A DNA stretch of 64,000 nt, from contig POSG01000010.1 in NCBI GenBank assembly GCA_003314535.1, positions 1-64,000 of the forward strand. The letters are read 5' to 3'. The notes beneath the pieces are model-generated. The model had not been told where the DNA came from. It did not search any database and was given only the letters and a program-made list of their open reading frames with translations. The stretch's first letter is position 1, and every line of letters starts with the position of its first letter. Made by a program: the position numbers and the translations under genes. Below are positions 18,298-28,801 of this stretch, in pieces. The DNA is from Geobacter sp. Its GTDB lineage: Bacteria; Desulfobacterota; Desulfuromonadia; Geobacterales; Geobacteraceae.

Positions 18298-18343
18298 AAA
18301 GAGCCCCGATGCACATGCCATGCACCGGGGCTCTTTCTTTTTC
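18298..18343 (-). terminator. intrinsic terminator after nifJ
   Basis: AAAGAGCCCCGATGCA (18298-18313) pairs with TGCACCGGGGCTCTTT (18321-18336), one mismatch, seven-base loop. It lies 18 bases beyond the nifJ stop. On the minus strand the stem's own TTT continues as CCGCTGG, so the T run is short; on the plus strand CTTTTTC follows. Confidence 0.7.
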
Positions 18344-18360
18344 AGGGCTGCTGAAACTGC

Positions 18361-21300
18361 TTACTTTTTCTTAGTGTCCACATTATAGGACATGGACGCC
18401 ATCTGCTCGTAAAGGGTGAAGCGACGGGCAGTCCATTGATTTGCCTGGTTGATGAGTCGCTCGGCGGCCTTGGGATTGTTCTTCTTAAGGACGCGGTAGC
18501 GGTTTTCTCCCGAGGCATAGTCCTCGAATTTGATGGAGGGCGCCTTGCTGTCGAGCTGAAGCGGGTTCTTCCCTTCCGCGGCCAAAGCCGGATTGTAGCG
18601 ATACAGCGGCCAGTGGCCGCATTCGACGGCTTTCTTCTGCTCGTCGACCCCGTATGTCATGTTTATGCCGTGGGCAATGCAGTGGGAATACGCCACGATG
18701 ATCGAGGGGCCGTCAAACTGTTCGGCCTCTATGAAAGCCTTTACTGCCTGGCCCGGATTGGCAAGGGAGACTGTTGCCACGTATGCCGTTCCGTAAGTCA
18801 TGGCGATTAGCCCCAGGTCCTTCTTCGGCATGTTCTTGCCGCCGGCCGCGAACTGCGCCACCGCTCCGAGAGGGGTGGATTTGGATGCCTGGCCGCCGGT
18901 GTTGGAGTAAACTTCGGTATCGAGCACCAGTATGTTGATGTTCTTGCCCGATGCAATGACATGGTCCAGGCCGCCGAAGCCGATGTCATAGGCCCAACCG
19001 TCGCCGCCCACGCTCCACACCGACTTCCTCACAAGGTAGTCGGCAATAGCCAGGAACCGTTTGGCGATGGGCCCGTTACAGGAAGAGAGGGTCTTTTTCA
19101 ACTGGGCGATCCGCTCGCGCTGGGCTTCGATACCCGCCTGGGTGGACTGATCGGCGTTCTTTATGGCGGCAAGCAGATCCTTTATCTCAGCGGCGCCGGA
19201 GCAATCCGAACCCATGACCTGGTCCAGGCATTCATTAGCCGACTGGGTCAGTTTGTCGACGCTGAGACGCATGCCGAAGCCGAACTCGGCAGCATCCTCG
19301 AACAGGGAGTTGGACCAGGCAGGCCCCCGCCCGTCATTGCGCTGCGCCCAAGGCGTGGTGGGCAGGTTTCCGCCATATATTGACGTACAGCCCGTTGCAT
19401 TGGCGATCAGGGCACGGTCGCCGAACAACTGTGAAAGAAGCTTCAGGTATGGAGTTTCGCCACAGCCGGCACAGGCCCCGGAAAACTCGAACAGCGGGGT
19501 AATCAGCTGGCTCCCCTTCAGGGTGTCCCGCTTCACCAGGCTGGAATCGGTATCCGGTATGGTGAGGAAATAATCCCAGCTGGCGGCCTCGCGCTCCCGG
19601 ATGTCCTCTTTGAAAGTCATGTTTATGGCTTTGCGCTCCGGGTTCTCCTTGTTCTTGGCCGGGCAGTTGTGAACGCACGCCCCGCAGCCGGTGCAATCTT
19701 CCGGAGCCACCTGGACGGTGCAGGACATTCCCTTGAATTCATTGCCCCGCGCGGGCGCTGCAATGAAGCCCTTGGGCGCGTTCTTGCCGTACTCGGCATC
19801 GTAGACTTTCATCCGGATGCTGGCATGAGGGCACACGAAGGAGCAGATGCCGCACTGGATGCAGACGTCCTTGTCCCAGGCGGGAATGTCGACTGCGATA
19901 TTCCTTTTTTCATAACGTGCGGATGCCGTCGGGAACGTACCGTCTGCCGGCATGGCTGATACAGGGAGCCCGTCGCCGCGGCCTGCGATTATTTCGGCGG
20001 TGACATTCCGCAGGAATTCGGGGGCGTTGGCGCTGATGGGAGGTTTGATAGCAAGGGAGCTGGTCGCCTTCTTCGGAACCTTCACTTCGTAGAGATTCTC
20101 GAGGGCGGCGTCCACCGCCTTGTTGTTCATCTCCACCACCCGCTCACCGGCCTTGCCGTAGCTCTTCTTGATGGCATCCTTGATGGATTTGACCGCGGTT
20201 TCAATGGGAATGATGCTGGAAATCTTGAAGAACGCGGTCTGCATGATCACGTTGATACGCGCGCCAAGGCCCAGTTCCTCGGCCAGCTTGATGGCGTTGA
20301 TGACGTAGAATTTCAGCTTCTTGTCGATGATCTGCTGCTGCACCTCGCGCGGGATCATGTCCCAGACCTCATCCTTGTCGTAAAGCGAACAGAGCAGGAA
20401 CGTCGCGCCTTCCTTGGCGCGGGACAGCATATCGTACTTCTCCAGGAAGGTGAAGTTGTGGCAGGCCACGAAATCCGGGCGGTTGATCAGGTACGGCGCG
20501 CGGATGGGGTTCTTGCCGAAACGGAGATGGGAAGTGGTCACGCTTCCCGCCTTCTTGGAGTCATAGACAAAGTAAGCCTGGACGTTATTGTCGGTTTTCT
20601 CGCCGATGATCTTGATGGAGTTCTTGTTGGCGCCAACGGTACCGTCAGATCCAAGTCCGAAGAAAACGGCGGAATAAATGCCTGACGCAATATTGGTGAA
20701 CTCCGGATCGTATTCAATACTGGTTCCGCAGACATCCTCGTTTATGCCAACCACGAAATGATTCTTCGGCGCATCCTTTGCCAGGTTGTCGAAGACGCCC
20801 TTTACCATGGCAGGAGTGAATTCCTTGGAACCCAGTCCGTAACGGCCTCCCACGATCAGCGGGTACTGGGTGAAAGGTGCGGACTTCTGCTCCATCTTCT
20901 CGCCGATGGCGGTACGCACATCCAGGTACAGGGGTTCGCCGAGGGAGCCGGGCTCCTTGGTGCGATCCATGACGGCGATTTTCTTGACGGTCGCCGGAAG
21001 CGCAGCCACAAAGGCGTCTGCCGGGAACGGGCGATAGAGGCGGACCTTCAGCACGCCGACCTTTTCACCGCGGGCAAGAAGGGTTTCCACGGTCTTATGT
21101 ACAGTATCAGCGCCGGACCCCATGATCACGATCACGCGGTCCGCATCGGGAGCTCCCACATAGTCCACCAGGCCGTACTGGCGGCCGACCTGCTTGGCAA
21201 ATTTGTCCATCTCCGCCTGCACGATGGCCGGGGTGTCGAGGTAGTATTTGTTGACAGTCTCGCGTCCCTGGAAATAGACGTCCGGGTTCTGGGAGGACCC

Positions 21301-21948
21301 TCGAAGCACCGGGTGGTCGGGCGAAAGCGCCCGGGCGCGATGGCTGATGATCAGTTCCTCATCGAGCATTGCGCGCATGTCGTCAAAGGTGAACTCTTCC
21401 ACTTTCTGGATTTCGTGGGACGTCCTGAAGCCGTCGAAGAAATGCAGGAACGGGACACGGGACCGCAGGGTGGCCGCCTGGGCTATCAGCGCGAAGTCCA
21501 TGACTTCCTGCACGTTGTTGGAGCACAGCATCGCCCAGCCGGTAGACCGGGTGGCCATGACATCGGAGTGATCTCCGAATATGGACAGTGCCTGTGCGGC
21601 AATGGCGCGTGCCGAAACATGGAAGACAGTTGAAGTCAGCTCCCCGGCAATTTTGAACATGTTCGGGATCATCAGCAACAGACCCTGGCTGGCAGTGAAT
21701 GTCGTTGTCAGGGCTCCCGCCTGCAGGGCGCCGTGGACCGCACCGGCCGCGCCCCCTTCGGACTGCATTTCCGTCACCAACGGTACGGTGCCCCAGATGT
21801 TCTTTTCCCCTTTGGCGCTTTTGTCATCGGAGATTTCCCCCATGACCGATGAAGGGGTGATGGGATAAATTGCGATTACCTCGTTGGTGGCATGTGCTAC
21901 ATAGGCTGCAGCGGTGTTACCATCGATCGTAACCATTTTGCGCTTCAT
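18361..21948 (-). CDS. nifJ: pyruvate:ferredoxin (flavodoxin) oxidoreductase, single chain
   Basis: A 1195-residue thiamine-pyrophosphate enzyme that joins pyruvate oxidation to acetyl-CoA with ferredoxin reduction, and can run in reverse to fix CO2. All fused domains are present: the pyrimidine-binding N-terminal region with YPITPSS, domain II, the gamma domain, a ferredoxin insert with CIQCGICSFVCPH and CTGCGACVHNCP for two 4Fe-4S clusters, and the TPP domain with the proximal cluster motif CAGCGETPY and GDGWAYDIGFGGLDH. The length is that of homodimeric PFOR. AAGGAGGAG precedes the ATG. It follows recR on the same strand with a 102-base gap and ends at a strong hairpin. Confidence 0.97.
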   Translation of the reverse strand: MKRKMVTIDGNTAAAYVAHATNEVIAIYPITPSSVMGEISDDKSAKGEKNIWGTVPLVTEMQSEGGAAGAVHGALQAGALTTTFTASQGLLLMIPNMFKIAGELTSTVFHVSARAIAAQALSIFGDHSDVMATRSTGWAMLCSNNVQEVMDFALIAQAATLRSRVPFLHFFDGFRTSHEIQKVEEFTFDDMRAMLDEELIISHRARALSPDHPVLRGSSQNPDVYFQGRETVNKYYLDTPAIVQAEMDKFAKQVGRQYGLVDYVGAPDADRVIVIMGSGADTVHKTVETLLARGEKVGVLKVRLYRPFPADAFVAALPATVKKIAVMDRTKEPGSLGEPLYLDVRTAIGEKMEQKSAPFTQYPLIVGGRYGLGSKEFTPAMVKGVFDNLAKDAPKNHFVVGINEDVCGTSIEYDPEFTNIASGIYSAVFFGLGSDGTVGANKNSIKIIGEKTDNNVQAYFVYDSKKAGSVTTSHLRFGKNPIRAPYLINRPDFVACHNFTFLEKYDMLSRAKEGATFLLCSLYDKDEVWDMIPREVQQQIIDKKLKFYVINAIKLAEELGLGARINVIMQTAFFKISSIIPIETAVKSIKDAIKKSYGKAGERVVEMNNKAVDAALENLYEVKVPKKATSSLAIKPPISANAPEFLRNVTAEIIAGRGDGLPVSAMPADGTFPTASARYEKRNIAVDIPAWDKDVCIQCGICSFVCPHASIRMKVYDAEYGKNAPKGFIAAPARGNEFKGMSCTVQVAPEDCTGCGACVHNCPAKNKENPERKAINMTFKEDIREREAASWDYFLTIPDTDSSLVKRDTLKGSQLITPLFEFSGACAGCGETPYLKLLSQLFGDRALIANATGCTSIYGGNLPTTPWAQRNDGRGPAWSNSLFEDAAEFGFGMRLSVDKLTQSANECLDQVMGSDCSGAAEIKDLLAAIKNADQSTQAGIEAQRERIAQLKKTLSSCNGPIAKRFLAIADYLVRKSVWSVGGDGWAYDIGFGGLDHVIASGKNINILVLDTEVYSNTGGQASKSTPLGAVAQFAAGGKNMPKKDLGLIAMTYGTAYVATVSLANPGQAVKAFIEAEQFDGPSIIVAYSHCIAHGINMTYGVDEQKKAVECGHWPLYRYNPALAAEGKNPLQLDSKAPSIKFEDYASGENRYRVLKKNNPKAAERLINQANQWTARRFTLYEQMASMSYNVDTKKK

Positions 21949-22050
21949 GCAAGAACTCCTCCTTGAGTCGCGTATATGGCCTCATTTGGGCCACTTTCGG
22001 TTTCTACGGCCCTCATGACCGTTAGAACCTCAATCCTTAAGCCGCTTTGT

Positions 22051-22644
22051 TCAAAGCTCGTTTCGTCCCTCGAGCGCTCGTTGAACCGTGGCAGTATCCG
22101 CATATTCCAGGTCTCCGCCGATGGGCATGCCGTGGGCCAGCCTGGTGACGCGGATACCAAGGGGTTTTATGAGTCCGGTAAGATAGAGGGCAGTTGCCTC
22201 TCCCTCAACGGTGAAATTTGTTGCCAGCACAATCTCGTCAACAGTTGATTCCCGCAGGCGCTCCATAAGCTCGGCAATCTTCAGATCTGCCGGCATGATC
22301 CCGTTGAGGGGAGACAGGGCTCCGTGCAGAACGTGATATCGGCCGCGGAACGCTCCGCTCCTCTCGACGGCAAGCAGATCCTGGGGTTCCTCCACGACAC
22401 ATATGACTTTTTCGTCCCTGTTGCCGGAGCAGATGTAACAGGGGTCGTCCTCGGTAATGCCGAAACAGATGGAACAGAACCTGACGTTCTCGTGCACTTC
22501 CAGAAGACTCCCCGCAAGGTCCTTGCTCATGCGGGGGGACTTGAGAATATGAAATGCCAGCCTGAGCGCGGTCCTGTCACCAATGCCCGGCAGTTTTTTC
22601 AATTCCCCGATGAGTCTGGTCATTGACTGGGAAAAATGTATCAT
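22051..22644 (-). CDS. recR: recombination mediator protein RecR
   Basis: A 197-residue protein that acts with RecF/RecO to load RecA on gapped DNA. It shows the helix-hairpin-helix LPGIGDRTALRLAF, the four-cysteine zinc site (CSICFGITEDDPCYIC, residues 57-72), and a Toprim domain with CVVEEPQDLLAVE and the HVLHGALSPLNGI segment. The length is usual. In most bacteria it directly follows ybaB in the dnaX operon; here a terminator and a 296-base AT-rich gap with its own promoter come between, so recR may be read with nifJ instead. Confidence 0.96.
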   Translation of the reverse strand: MIHFSQSMTRLIGELKKLPGIGDRTALRLAFHILKSPRMSKDLAGSLLEVHENVRFCSICFGITEDDPCYICSGNRDEKVICVVEEPQDLLAVERSGAFRGRYHVLHGALSPLNGIMPADLKIAELMERLRESTVDEIVLATNFTVEGEATALYLTGLIKPLGIRVTRLAHGMPIGGDLEYADTATVQRALEGRNEL

Positions 22645-22742
22645 ATCTTTTGAAAAAAATAACGCCTTTTTTACAAAAACTAAAAAATGCCGGCTAAATT
22701 TTATATGAAGTAAAAAATACCAGCATTTTCGTTGAATTTGAA

Positions 22743-22770
22743 ATTATAACAGTTTTTTACGGATAGTAAA
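22743..22770 (-). promoter_or_regulatory. candidate promoter of recR-nifJ
   Basis: On the minus strand TTTACT (22770-22765), 16 bases, then a perfect TATAAT (22748-22743). The -35 box lies inside the inverted repeat at 22762-22782. The leader to recR would be about 95 bases and very AT-rich. Confidence 0.5.
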
Positions 22771-22782
22771 AGCATTACTATC
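22762..22782. repeat. 8-bp inverted repeat over the recR -35 box
   Basis: GATAGTAA (22762-22769) and TTACTATC (22775-22782) are exact inverted copies with a five-base loop, the geometry of a repressor operator. A related, less symmetrical site CCATA...TATGG lies at 22802-22825; both contain AAGCATT followed by ACTAT. Confidence 0.5.
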
Positions 22783-22834
22783 ACGAACCGGCATCCGCTA
22801 TCCATAATGGAAGCATTTACTATGGGTTGCATAC

Positions 22835-22880
22835 AATAAAGGCCCGCAAAAGCATGAAAAAGACATGGCTTTCACGGGCC
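22835..22880 (-). terminator. intrinsic terminator after dnaX-ybaB
   Basis: On the minus strand GGCCCG..AAAGCCATG (22880-22864) pairs with CATGCTTTTGCGGGCC (22856-22841) with a small internal mismatch, and TTTATT follows. It lies about 60 bases after the ybaB stop and should end the dnaX-ybaB transcript before recR. Confidence 0.6.
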
Positions 22881-22940
22881 GGCACGAAGAATTCAGCATG
22901 GAAAGGAAAACAAACAGCCCCTCGAATAGCACGGCATCAA

Positions 22941-23254
22941 TCAGAATAGGCCGGGTATGCTCAATCCCCCGGTGATCTTGCCCATTTCCGCGGCCACATC
23001 ACTCTGGACCGTCTTCAAAGCCTCGTTGACCGCAGCCATTACCAGATCCTGCAGCATTTCAACATCTTCCGGGTCCACTGCTTCCTTGCGGATAACCAGC
23101 GAAACAATCTGGTTCTTGCCGTTGACCACCGCCGTCACAGCTCCACCGCCCGACGCGGCTTCCGCTGTCTTCAACCCCGCCTCTTCCTGCAGACGCGCCA
23201 TCTTCTGCTGCATCATCTGGGCCTGTTTCATAATTTGAGCTAAACCCTTGGACA

Positions 23255-23255
<1 letters not shown>
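22941..23255 (-). CDS. YbaB/EbfC family nucleoid-associated protein
   Basis: A 104-residue DNA-binding protein of the YbaB/EbfC family, which forms tweezer-like dimers and helps organise the nucleoid. The N-terminus (LAQIMKQAQMMQQKMARLQEE) is the usual amphipathic helix, and VTAVVNGKNQIVSLVI is the family core. Its ATG overlaps the dnaX stop (ATGA-type overlap at 23255), so it is translationally coupled to dnaX. A terminator follows. Confidence 0.93.
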
Positions 23256-24943
<1,688 letters not shown>

Positions 24944-25026
24944 GGATTGATTCGCCCCATTGTTGCGTCCGACAACCGAGTATCGCTGAAACCGGTCCTA
25001 TGGAAAAGCGGAAGAGGCCTTCTTAC

Positions 25027-25149
25027 GGGAACAGCTGATAGCTGGGCTCCCCCGCGGCACACGGGGTCGGTTACTGCCGCTGCTTCCTTCCGGACCTGAC
25101 GGGGTTCATAACCTTCCGTTGCGCGGGACCCAGCTATCAGCAATTCCCG
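25027..25149 (-). ncRNA. ffs: signal recognition particle RNA (small bacterial 4.5S type)
   Basis: Read on the minus strand, the segment contains GTCAGGTCCGGAAGGAAGC (about 25103-25085), the invariant symmetric and asymmetric loops with GGAA tetraloop bound by Ffh. The outer parts pair: GGGAATTGCTGATAGCTGGG near 25147 with CCCAGCTATCAGCTGTTCCC near 25030, giving the long hairpin. The product targets nascent membrane proteins with Ffh. The exact ends are inferred from the stem. It lies between tRNA-Ser and dnaX on the same strand. Confidence 0.93.
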
Positions 25150-25244
25150 TAAAGCACGAAGCAGGCACACCCCGCCCACTGCCGCTTGCCGGCGTGGTGC
25201 GGAATACTACCTGCCTGTCGAAAAACCGCCTGACTTGATCAATA

Positions 25245-25335
25245 TGGCGGAGAGAGAGGGATTTGAACCCTCGGTACGCTATTAACGCACACACGATTTC
25301 CAGTCGTGCTCCTTCAGCCGCTCGGACATCTCTCC
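25245..25335 (-). tRNA. tRNA-Ser (anticodon GGA)
   Basis: The minus strand from 25335 reads GGAGAGATGTCCGAG, a standard type II tRNA start, and ends in TCTCTCCGCCA with CCA encoded at 25247-25245. The acceptor stem GGAGAGA/TCTCTCC is perfect with discriminator G. The anticodon loop is CTGGAAA within CACGA/TCGTG, giving GGA, which reads UCC and UCU. The long variable arm and GGTTCAAATCC T-arm confirm serine. It is followed by the SRP RNA. Confidence 0.97.
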
Positions 25336-25347
25336 GTGAACGCAGAA

Positions 25348-25375
25348 TATATATGAAGCGGTCGCAGATTGTAAA
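25348..25375 (-). promoter_or_regulatory. promoter of tRNA-Ser
   Basis: On the minus strand TTTACA (25375-25370), 16 bases, TATATA (25353-25348), placed a few bases upstream of the mature tRNA 5' end at 25335. Confidence 0.6.
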
Positions 25376-25445
25376 GAGATTTTTTTCCTTAAGCTTCATG
25401 CCGTTGCAACCGCAGGGCGCGGCAACGGGCTCCTCTCTTTTTCTT

Positions 25446-25474
25446 TTGCCTATTGACTGTAAAAACAGTATCCT
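25446..25474 (+). promoter_or_regulatory. candidate promoter of the OmpH/Skp gene
   Basis: TTGCCT at 25446-25451, 17 bases, TATCCT at 25469-25474. The leader would be about 60 bases. It points away from the tRNA promoter. Confidence 0.45.
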
Positions 25475-25542
25475 AAGCCAAATTGACTACACGCGGAGGG
25501 GGGCCACCAGGCCATGCCGCTCCGGCAAAGAAAGGCAATGAA

Positions 25543-26193
25543 ATGAACAAAATGGTTGTAATGTTGTTGGGCTTGAGCCTTTCGGCACTTACCGCTGTCC
25601 CGGCATTTGCCGCCGAACCGGTCGGCGGGGCAAAAGCTGCGCCCCCGGCAACGGATTCCCCGGTTCCTTCTCCTCCTGCGACTGCCACGCCGCTTCCAGG
25701 CCCGCGGCTGACCCCGGCCGACACCCGATCCGAAATAAAGATAGGTTTCGTCGACATGGCCAAGGTCGCCAGCGACTCCGTCCCCGGCAAGGCGGCGACC
25801 GCCGAAATGAAAACCAGGGCAGCCAGGCTGCAGAACCAGGTAAAGTCCAGGGAAAAACAGCTCAGCAAGCAGAAAGCGGCCCTAGAGTCGACAATTGCTT
25901 CCTTAAGCCCGGCCCAGCGCGAAGCGAAGGCAAAGGACTTCCAGAAGAAGGTTGTTGATTATCAGAAATTCGTCCAGAAAGCAGGCAAGGAACTCCAGGC
26001 CAGGGAAGAGCAACTCCTCGGGAACCTCTACAAGTCAAGCCGGAATGCGGCGGAGGACTACGCCAAGACCAACGGCTTTGCCGCAGTGGTTATAAAGAAA
26101 GATCTCCTCTACCTCGGCGACACCGTTGAAGTCAAAGACCTTACCGATGAGATAATAAAACAGGTTGACAGAAACCAGTCCGCCAAGAAGTAA
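25543..26193 (+). CDS. OmpH/Skp family periplasmic chaperone
   Basis: A 216-residue secreted protein. The signal peptide ends in AFA at residue 23, a Pro/Ala-rich linker runs to about 60, and the Skp/OmpH domain starts with IKIGFVDMAKVAS. The rest is charged coiled-coil (KSREKQLSKQKAALE, KELQAREEQLL) returning to the short beta strand DLLYLGDTVEVKDLTDEII. Skp trimers hold unfolded outer-membrane proteins. The linker ahead of the domain is longer than in E. coli. The ATG at 25543 follows AAAGG. It is not next to bamA or lpxD here, unlike the classic order. Confidence 0.85.
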   Translation: MNKMVVMLLGLSLSALTAVPAFAAEPVGGAKAAPPATDSPVPSPPATATPLPGPRLTPADTRSEIKIGFVDMAKVASDSVPGKAATAEMKTRAARLQNQVKSREKQLSKQKAALESTIASLSPAQREAKAKDFQKKVVDYQKFVQKAGKELQAREEQLLGNLYKSSRNAAEDYAKTNGFAAVVIKKDLLYLGDTVEVKDLTDEIIKQVDRNQSAKK

Positions 26194-26242
26194 CCGGCAC
26201 ATGATGTGACGCCAGGCATTACTGCACGCCTCCCGCAGTCGA

Positions 26243-26599
26243 TTACGCGTTTGCGGTTATTGCAGCAGACGGGATGACTTCTTCGACTTCGGGAGGCAAG
26301 GTGTACCTGACAATGCCATTTTCAATCGATACCGAGTTGAAAAAAGTATAGAAATACAAGTATTCGCCTTTTTTGATTTCGACCCTGCACTGAAGGATTT
26401 CCCTTATGGCATCAGCCACGGCTTGCAGGTCATCGACGTTGTCCCTTTCGAGAAACGAAGCGACCGGAATCTCATAACCCTCCGCCTTCTTCCCTGCAGC
26501 AATCAAATCCCTTACGTTCTCGAACAGCACCCTGAAACAGGAAAAGGCTGCAGGGTTCAGTCTGGTTTCAAACATGGAAAACTTCGCCAGCGTCGTCAT
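26243..26599 (-). CDS. hypothetical protein, 118 residues
   Basis: I do not recognise this protein. It has no signal peptide or membrane segment and a mixed alpha/beta composition, with KGEYLYFYTFFNSVSIE as a beta-rich centre and the end VRYTLPPEVEEVIPSA. A ribosome site GGGAG lies about eight bases before the ATG, and the codon use resembles the neighbours, so it is probably a real gene. It is convergent with the OmpH-like gene and starts about 80 bases from the stop of the CHASE2/HD-GYP gene, on the same strand. Confidence 0.6.
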   Translation of the reverse strand: MTTLAKFSMFETRLNPAAFSCFRVLFENVRDLIAAGKKAEGYEIPVASFLERDNVDDLQAVADAIREILQCRVEIKKGEYLYFYTFFNSVSIENGIVRYTLPPEVEEVIPSAAITANA

Positions 26600-26676
26600 G
26601 TCAACAACTCCCTCAGAAAAAATTTCGGGCAGTATAGCATTTCGTACGGCAAAGGCAACGGGGAATCCGCCTCCAG

Positions 26677-28701
26677 TCAGTCCGGGAATTCCCGCACGAT
26701 CCTCCTGAATTCCTCCTGGATCTCGCAGAATACCGCAACCACCTCGGGATCGAAATGGGTCCCGCTGCTCTGCGCGATGAAAGACACTGCTTCCTCGTGC
26801 GTAAAGGATGGTTTGTAGCGACGCTTGCTGATCAATGCGTCATAAACGTCCGCGATGGCCATTATTCGTCCGAAAAGAGGGATCCTGTCGCCGGTAAGGC
26901 CCTCCGGGTAGCCGGTCCCGTCCCATTTCTCATGATGCGAATATGCGATGACTTTGCCGAACTGCAGAAAAGAACCCCTGATCTCCCTTCCGAAGCGATG
27001 CTCGGCTTTCAGGATCGCTTCCCTGCCGAACAGGGTGTGCTTCTTCATCTCATGGTATTCGTCGGCAGTCAGGCTGGCCGGTTTCAGGAGGATGCTGTCC
27101 GGTATGCCGACCTTGCCGATGTCGTGCAGGGGAGCGGAACGGTAGAGAAGCTCTATCGTCTCCTCGTCCAGGAGTGGCGCGAAACGGGGATTGCGGGACA
27201 GCCGGGTGGCAAGGAGCTTGACATACTGCTGGCAACGGAGGATATGACCGCCGGTTTCGCTGTCCCGTGTTTCGGTCAGGGCCGCGAGACACTGGATGGT
27301 GAAGTTCTGTGTCATCACCAGCTCATTGGTGCGATCCCTGAGCAGTCTCTCTTCCTGCAGGTATTTGTGAAATGTGAGGAAGGAAAAGTTGCACGCAAGC
27401 ACCATCAGGGGAAACAGCGGAGAAACGAAGATCCCGCTGGAAGAGAGGAGAAATGTGGATGCAAGCCATAGGAAGAAGCCTGACACCAGCACTGCCCCGA
27501 GACTCACGACCGAGCGGGTCCAGCATAGGAGCAGCGCAGACACCATTCCGCAAACAACAACCAGGAGCAGCTCCAGGCCGGGAACCCAATCCGGCCGGGA
27601 GATGAAGTCACCCCGCAGGAAGTTGTCCACCACGGCGGCATGAATATCCACCCCGAGAACCCCGGAAGCAACCGGGGTCGTATGATATTCGTCAAGCCCG
27701 GTCGCCGATGTGCCCAGGAAGACGGTCTTGCCGCTTATCGTTTCACGTGCCACTCGGCCGTGCAGGACGTCCCGTGCTGATATGTGGGTATATGAAGCAT
27801 GTCCGCTGCGAAAACGGACCAGCAGGTTGGCCATCGAGTCCACGGGTATCGATGTTTTGCCGGCAGAAATGGCCTCCAGCCGACCTGAATTGCATTTCAG
27901 CGCAAGCTGGGTGATTCCCCTGGACCTCATGAACGTGGCCAGGGACAGGCTGGGGTAGAGACGGCCGTCGTATTCGATAAGGAGAGGCACTCTTCTCAGG
28001 ACACCGTCAGCGTCCGGGATAACGTTGAAGAAGCCCGCCGAAGGGGCCGCTTCCGCAAGTGGCCTGATGTTGCAGGTAACGCTTGACGCCTTGAAAAGCC
28101 CGTGAGGCGTCGTCTGGAGGTTATTCCCGCCTATCAGTGCATATTCCGCCGGCCGGAGCAGGCAGTTTCGTCCAGTCCCCTTTTCTTTGGAGAATACAAA
28201 ATAGTACCCGAGGGAAAAAGGCCCTCGGGACAGCGCCCCGGCAAGTACGCCGTCATTGTCCATCAGGTGATCGGGCAACCCGCGGATGTCCGCCTTGAGT
28301 CCGAATTCCCGCTGCATTTCCTGTTTCACCCGGGACAACGATGACCTGTCAGCCTCGGGGAACAGCATGTCCAGGCCAACGGCCGATGCGCCCAGCCCGC
28401 GGATCCCGTCGATCAGGGCCGCAATGCGGTATCTGGGCCAGGGCCATTGTCCGAACTCGGAAAGGCTGTCTTCATCGATCTCGACGACGACCGGGTCATT
28501 TGCCGTGGAACCGCCAGTTGCCGTCGAAATGGCCCGCATCTGCGTATCGAATATCTTGCCGTCGAGGAAGCGGAAAAACATCGGCTTGAATATCGTCAAG
28601 AGCGACAAAAGCAGTGTCACCGCTGTTCCGGTCAGGAAGACCCACCGTTTCATTTTCCTGGGTTTCGCGAGCAAAGCCTTTCGGGCAGCCTCTAGCGTCA
28701 T
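26677..28701 (-). CDS. CHASE2 sensor with HD-GYP cyclic-di-GMP phosphodiesterase domain
   Basis: A 674-residue inner-membrane receptor. A first membrane helix (residues 18-40) leads to a periplasmic CHASE2 domain (about 45-350, with VVVEIDEDSLSEFGQWPWPR and the GVDIHA end), then three closely spaced membrane helices (about 365-440). The cytoplasmic HD-GYP domain has HDIGKVGIP and HHEKWDGTGYPEGL, the complete metal and GYP signature, so it should cleave cyclic di-GMP. CHASE2 proteins usually carry a cyclase or kinase, and the HD-GYP output is less common. FecR- and OmpA-domain genes lie upstream on the same strand, a combination often seen with CHASE2. Confidence 0.92.
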   Translation of the reverse strand: MTLEAARKALLAKPRKMKRWVFLTGTAVTLLLSLLTIFKPMFFRFLDGKIFDTQMRAISTATGGSTANDPVVVEIDEDSLSEFGQWPWPRYRIAALIDGIRGLGASAVGLDMLFPEADRSSLSRVKQEMQREFGLKADIRGLPDHLMDNDGVLAGALSRGPFSLGYYFVFSKEKGTGRNCLLRPAEYALIGGNNLQTTPHGLFKASSVTCNIRPLAEAAPSAGFFNVIPDADGVLRRVPLLIEYDGRLYPSLSLATFMRSRGITQLALKCNSGRLEAISAGKTSIPVDSMANLLVRFRSGHASYTHISARDVLHGRVARETISGKTVFLGTSATGLDEYHTTPVASGVLGVDIHAAVVDNFLRGDFISRPDWVPGLELLLVVVCGMVSALLLCWTRSVVSLGAVLVSGFFLWLASTFLLSSSGIFVSPLFPLMVLACNFSFLTFHKYLQEERLLRDRTNELVMTQNFTIQCLAALTETRDSETGGHILRCQQYVKLLATRLSRNPRFAPLLDEETIELLYRSAPLHDIGKVGIPDSILLKPASLTADEYHEMKKHTLFGREAILKAEHRFGREIRGSFLQFGKVIAYSHHEKWDGTGYPEGLTGDRIPLFGRIMAIADVYDALISKRRYKPSFTHEEAVSFIAQSSGTHFDPEVVAVFCEIQEEFRRIVREFPD

Positions 28702-28801
28702 GGTTCAAATTTCCTTGCCGTTTTCCAGTTGTCGGATGGAGTTGGGTATGGTGGCAAACATACCGCGGGTTTCGTGATTCGATGTACTCTAACTGGTGCC
28801 A

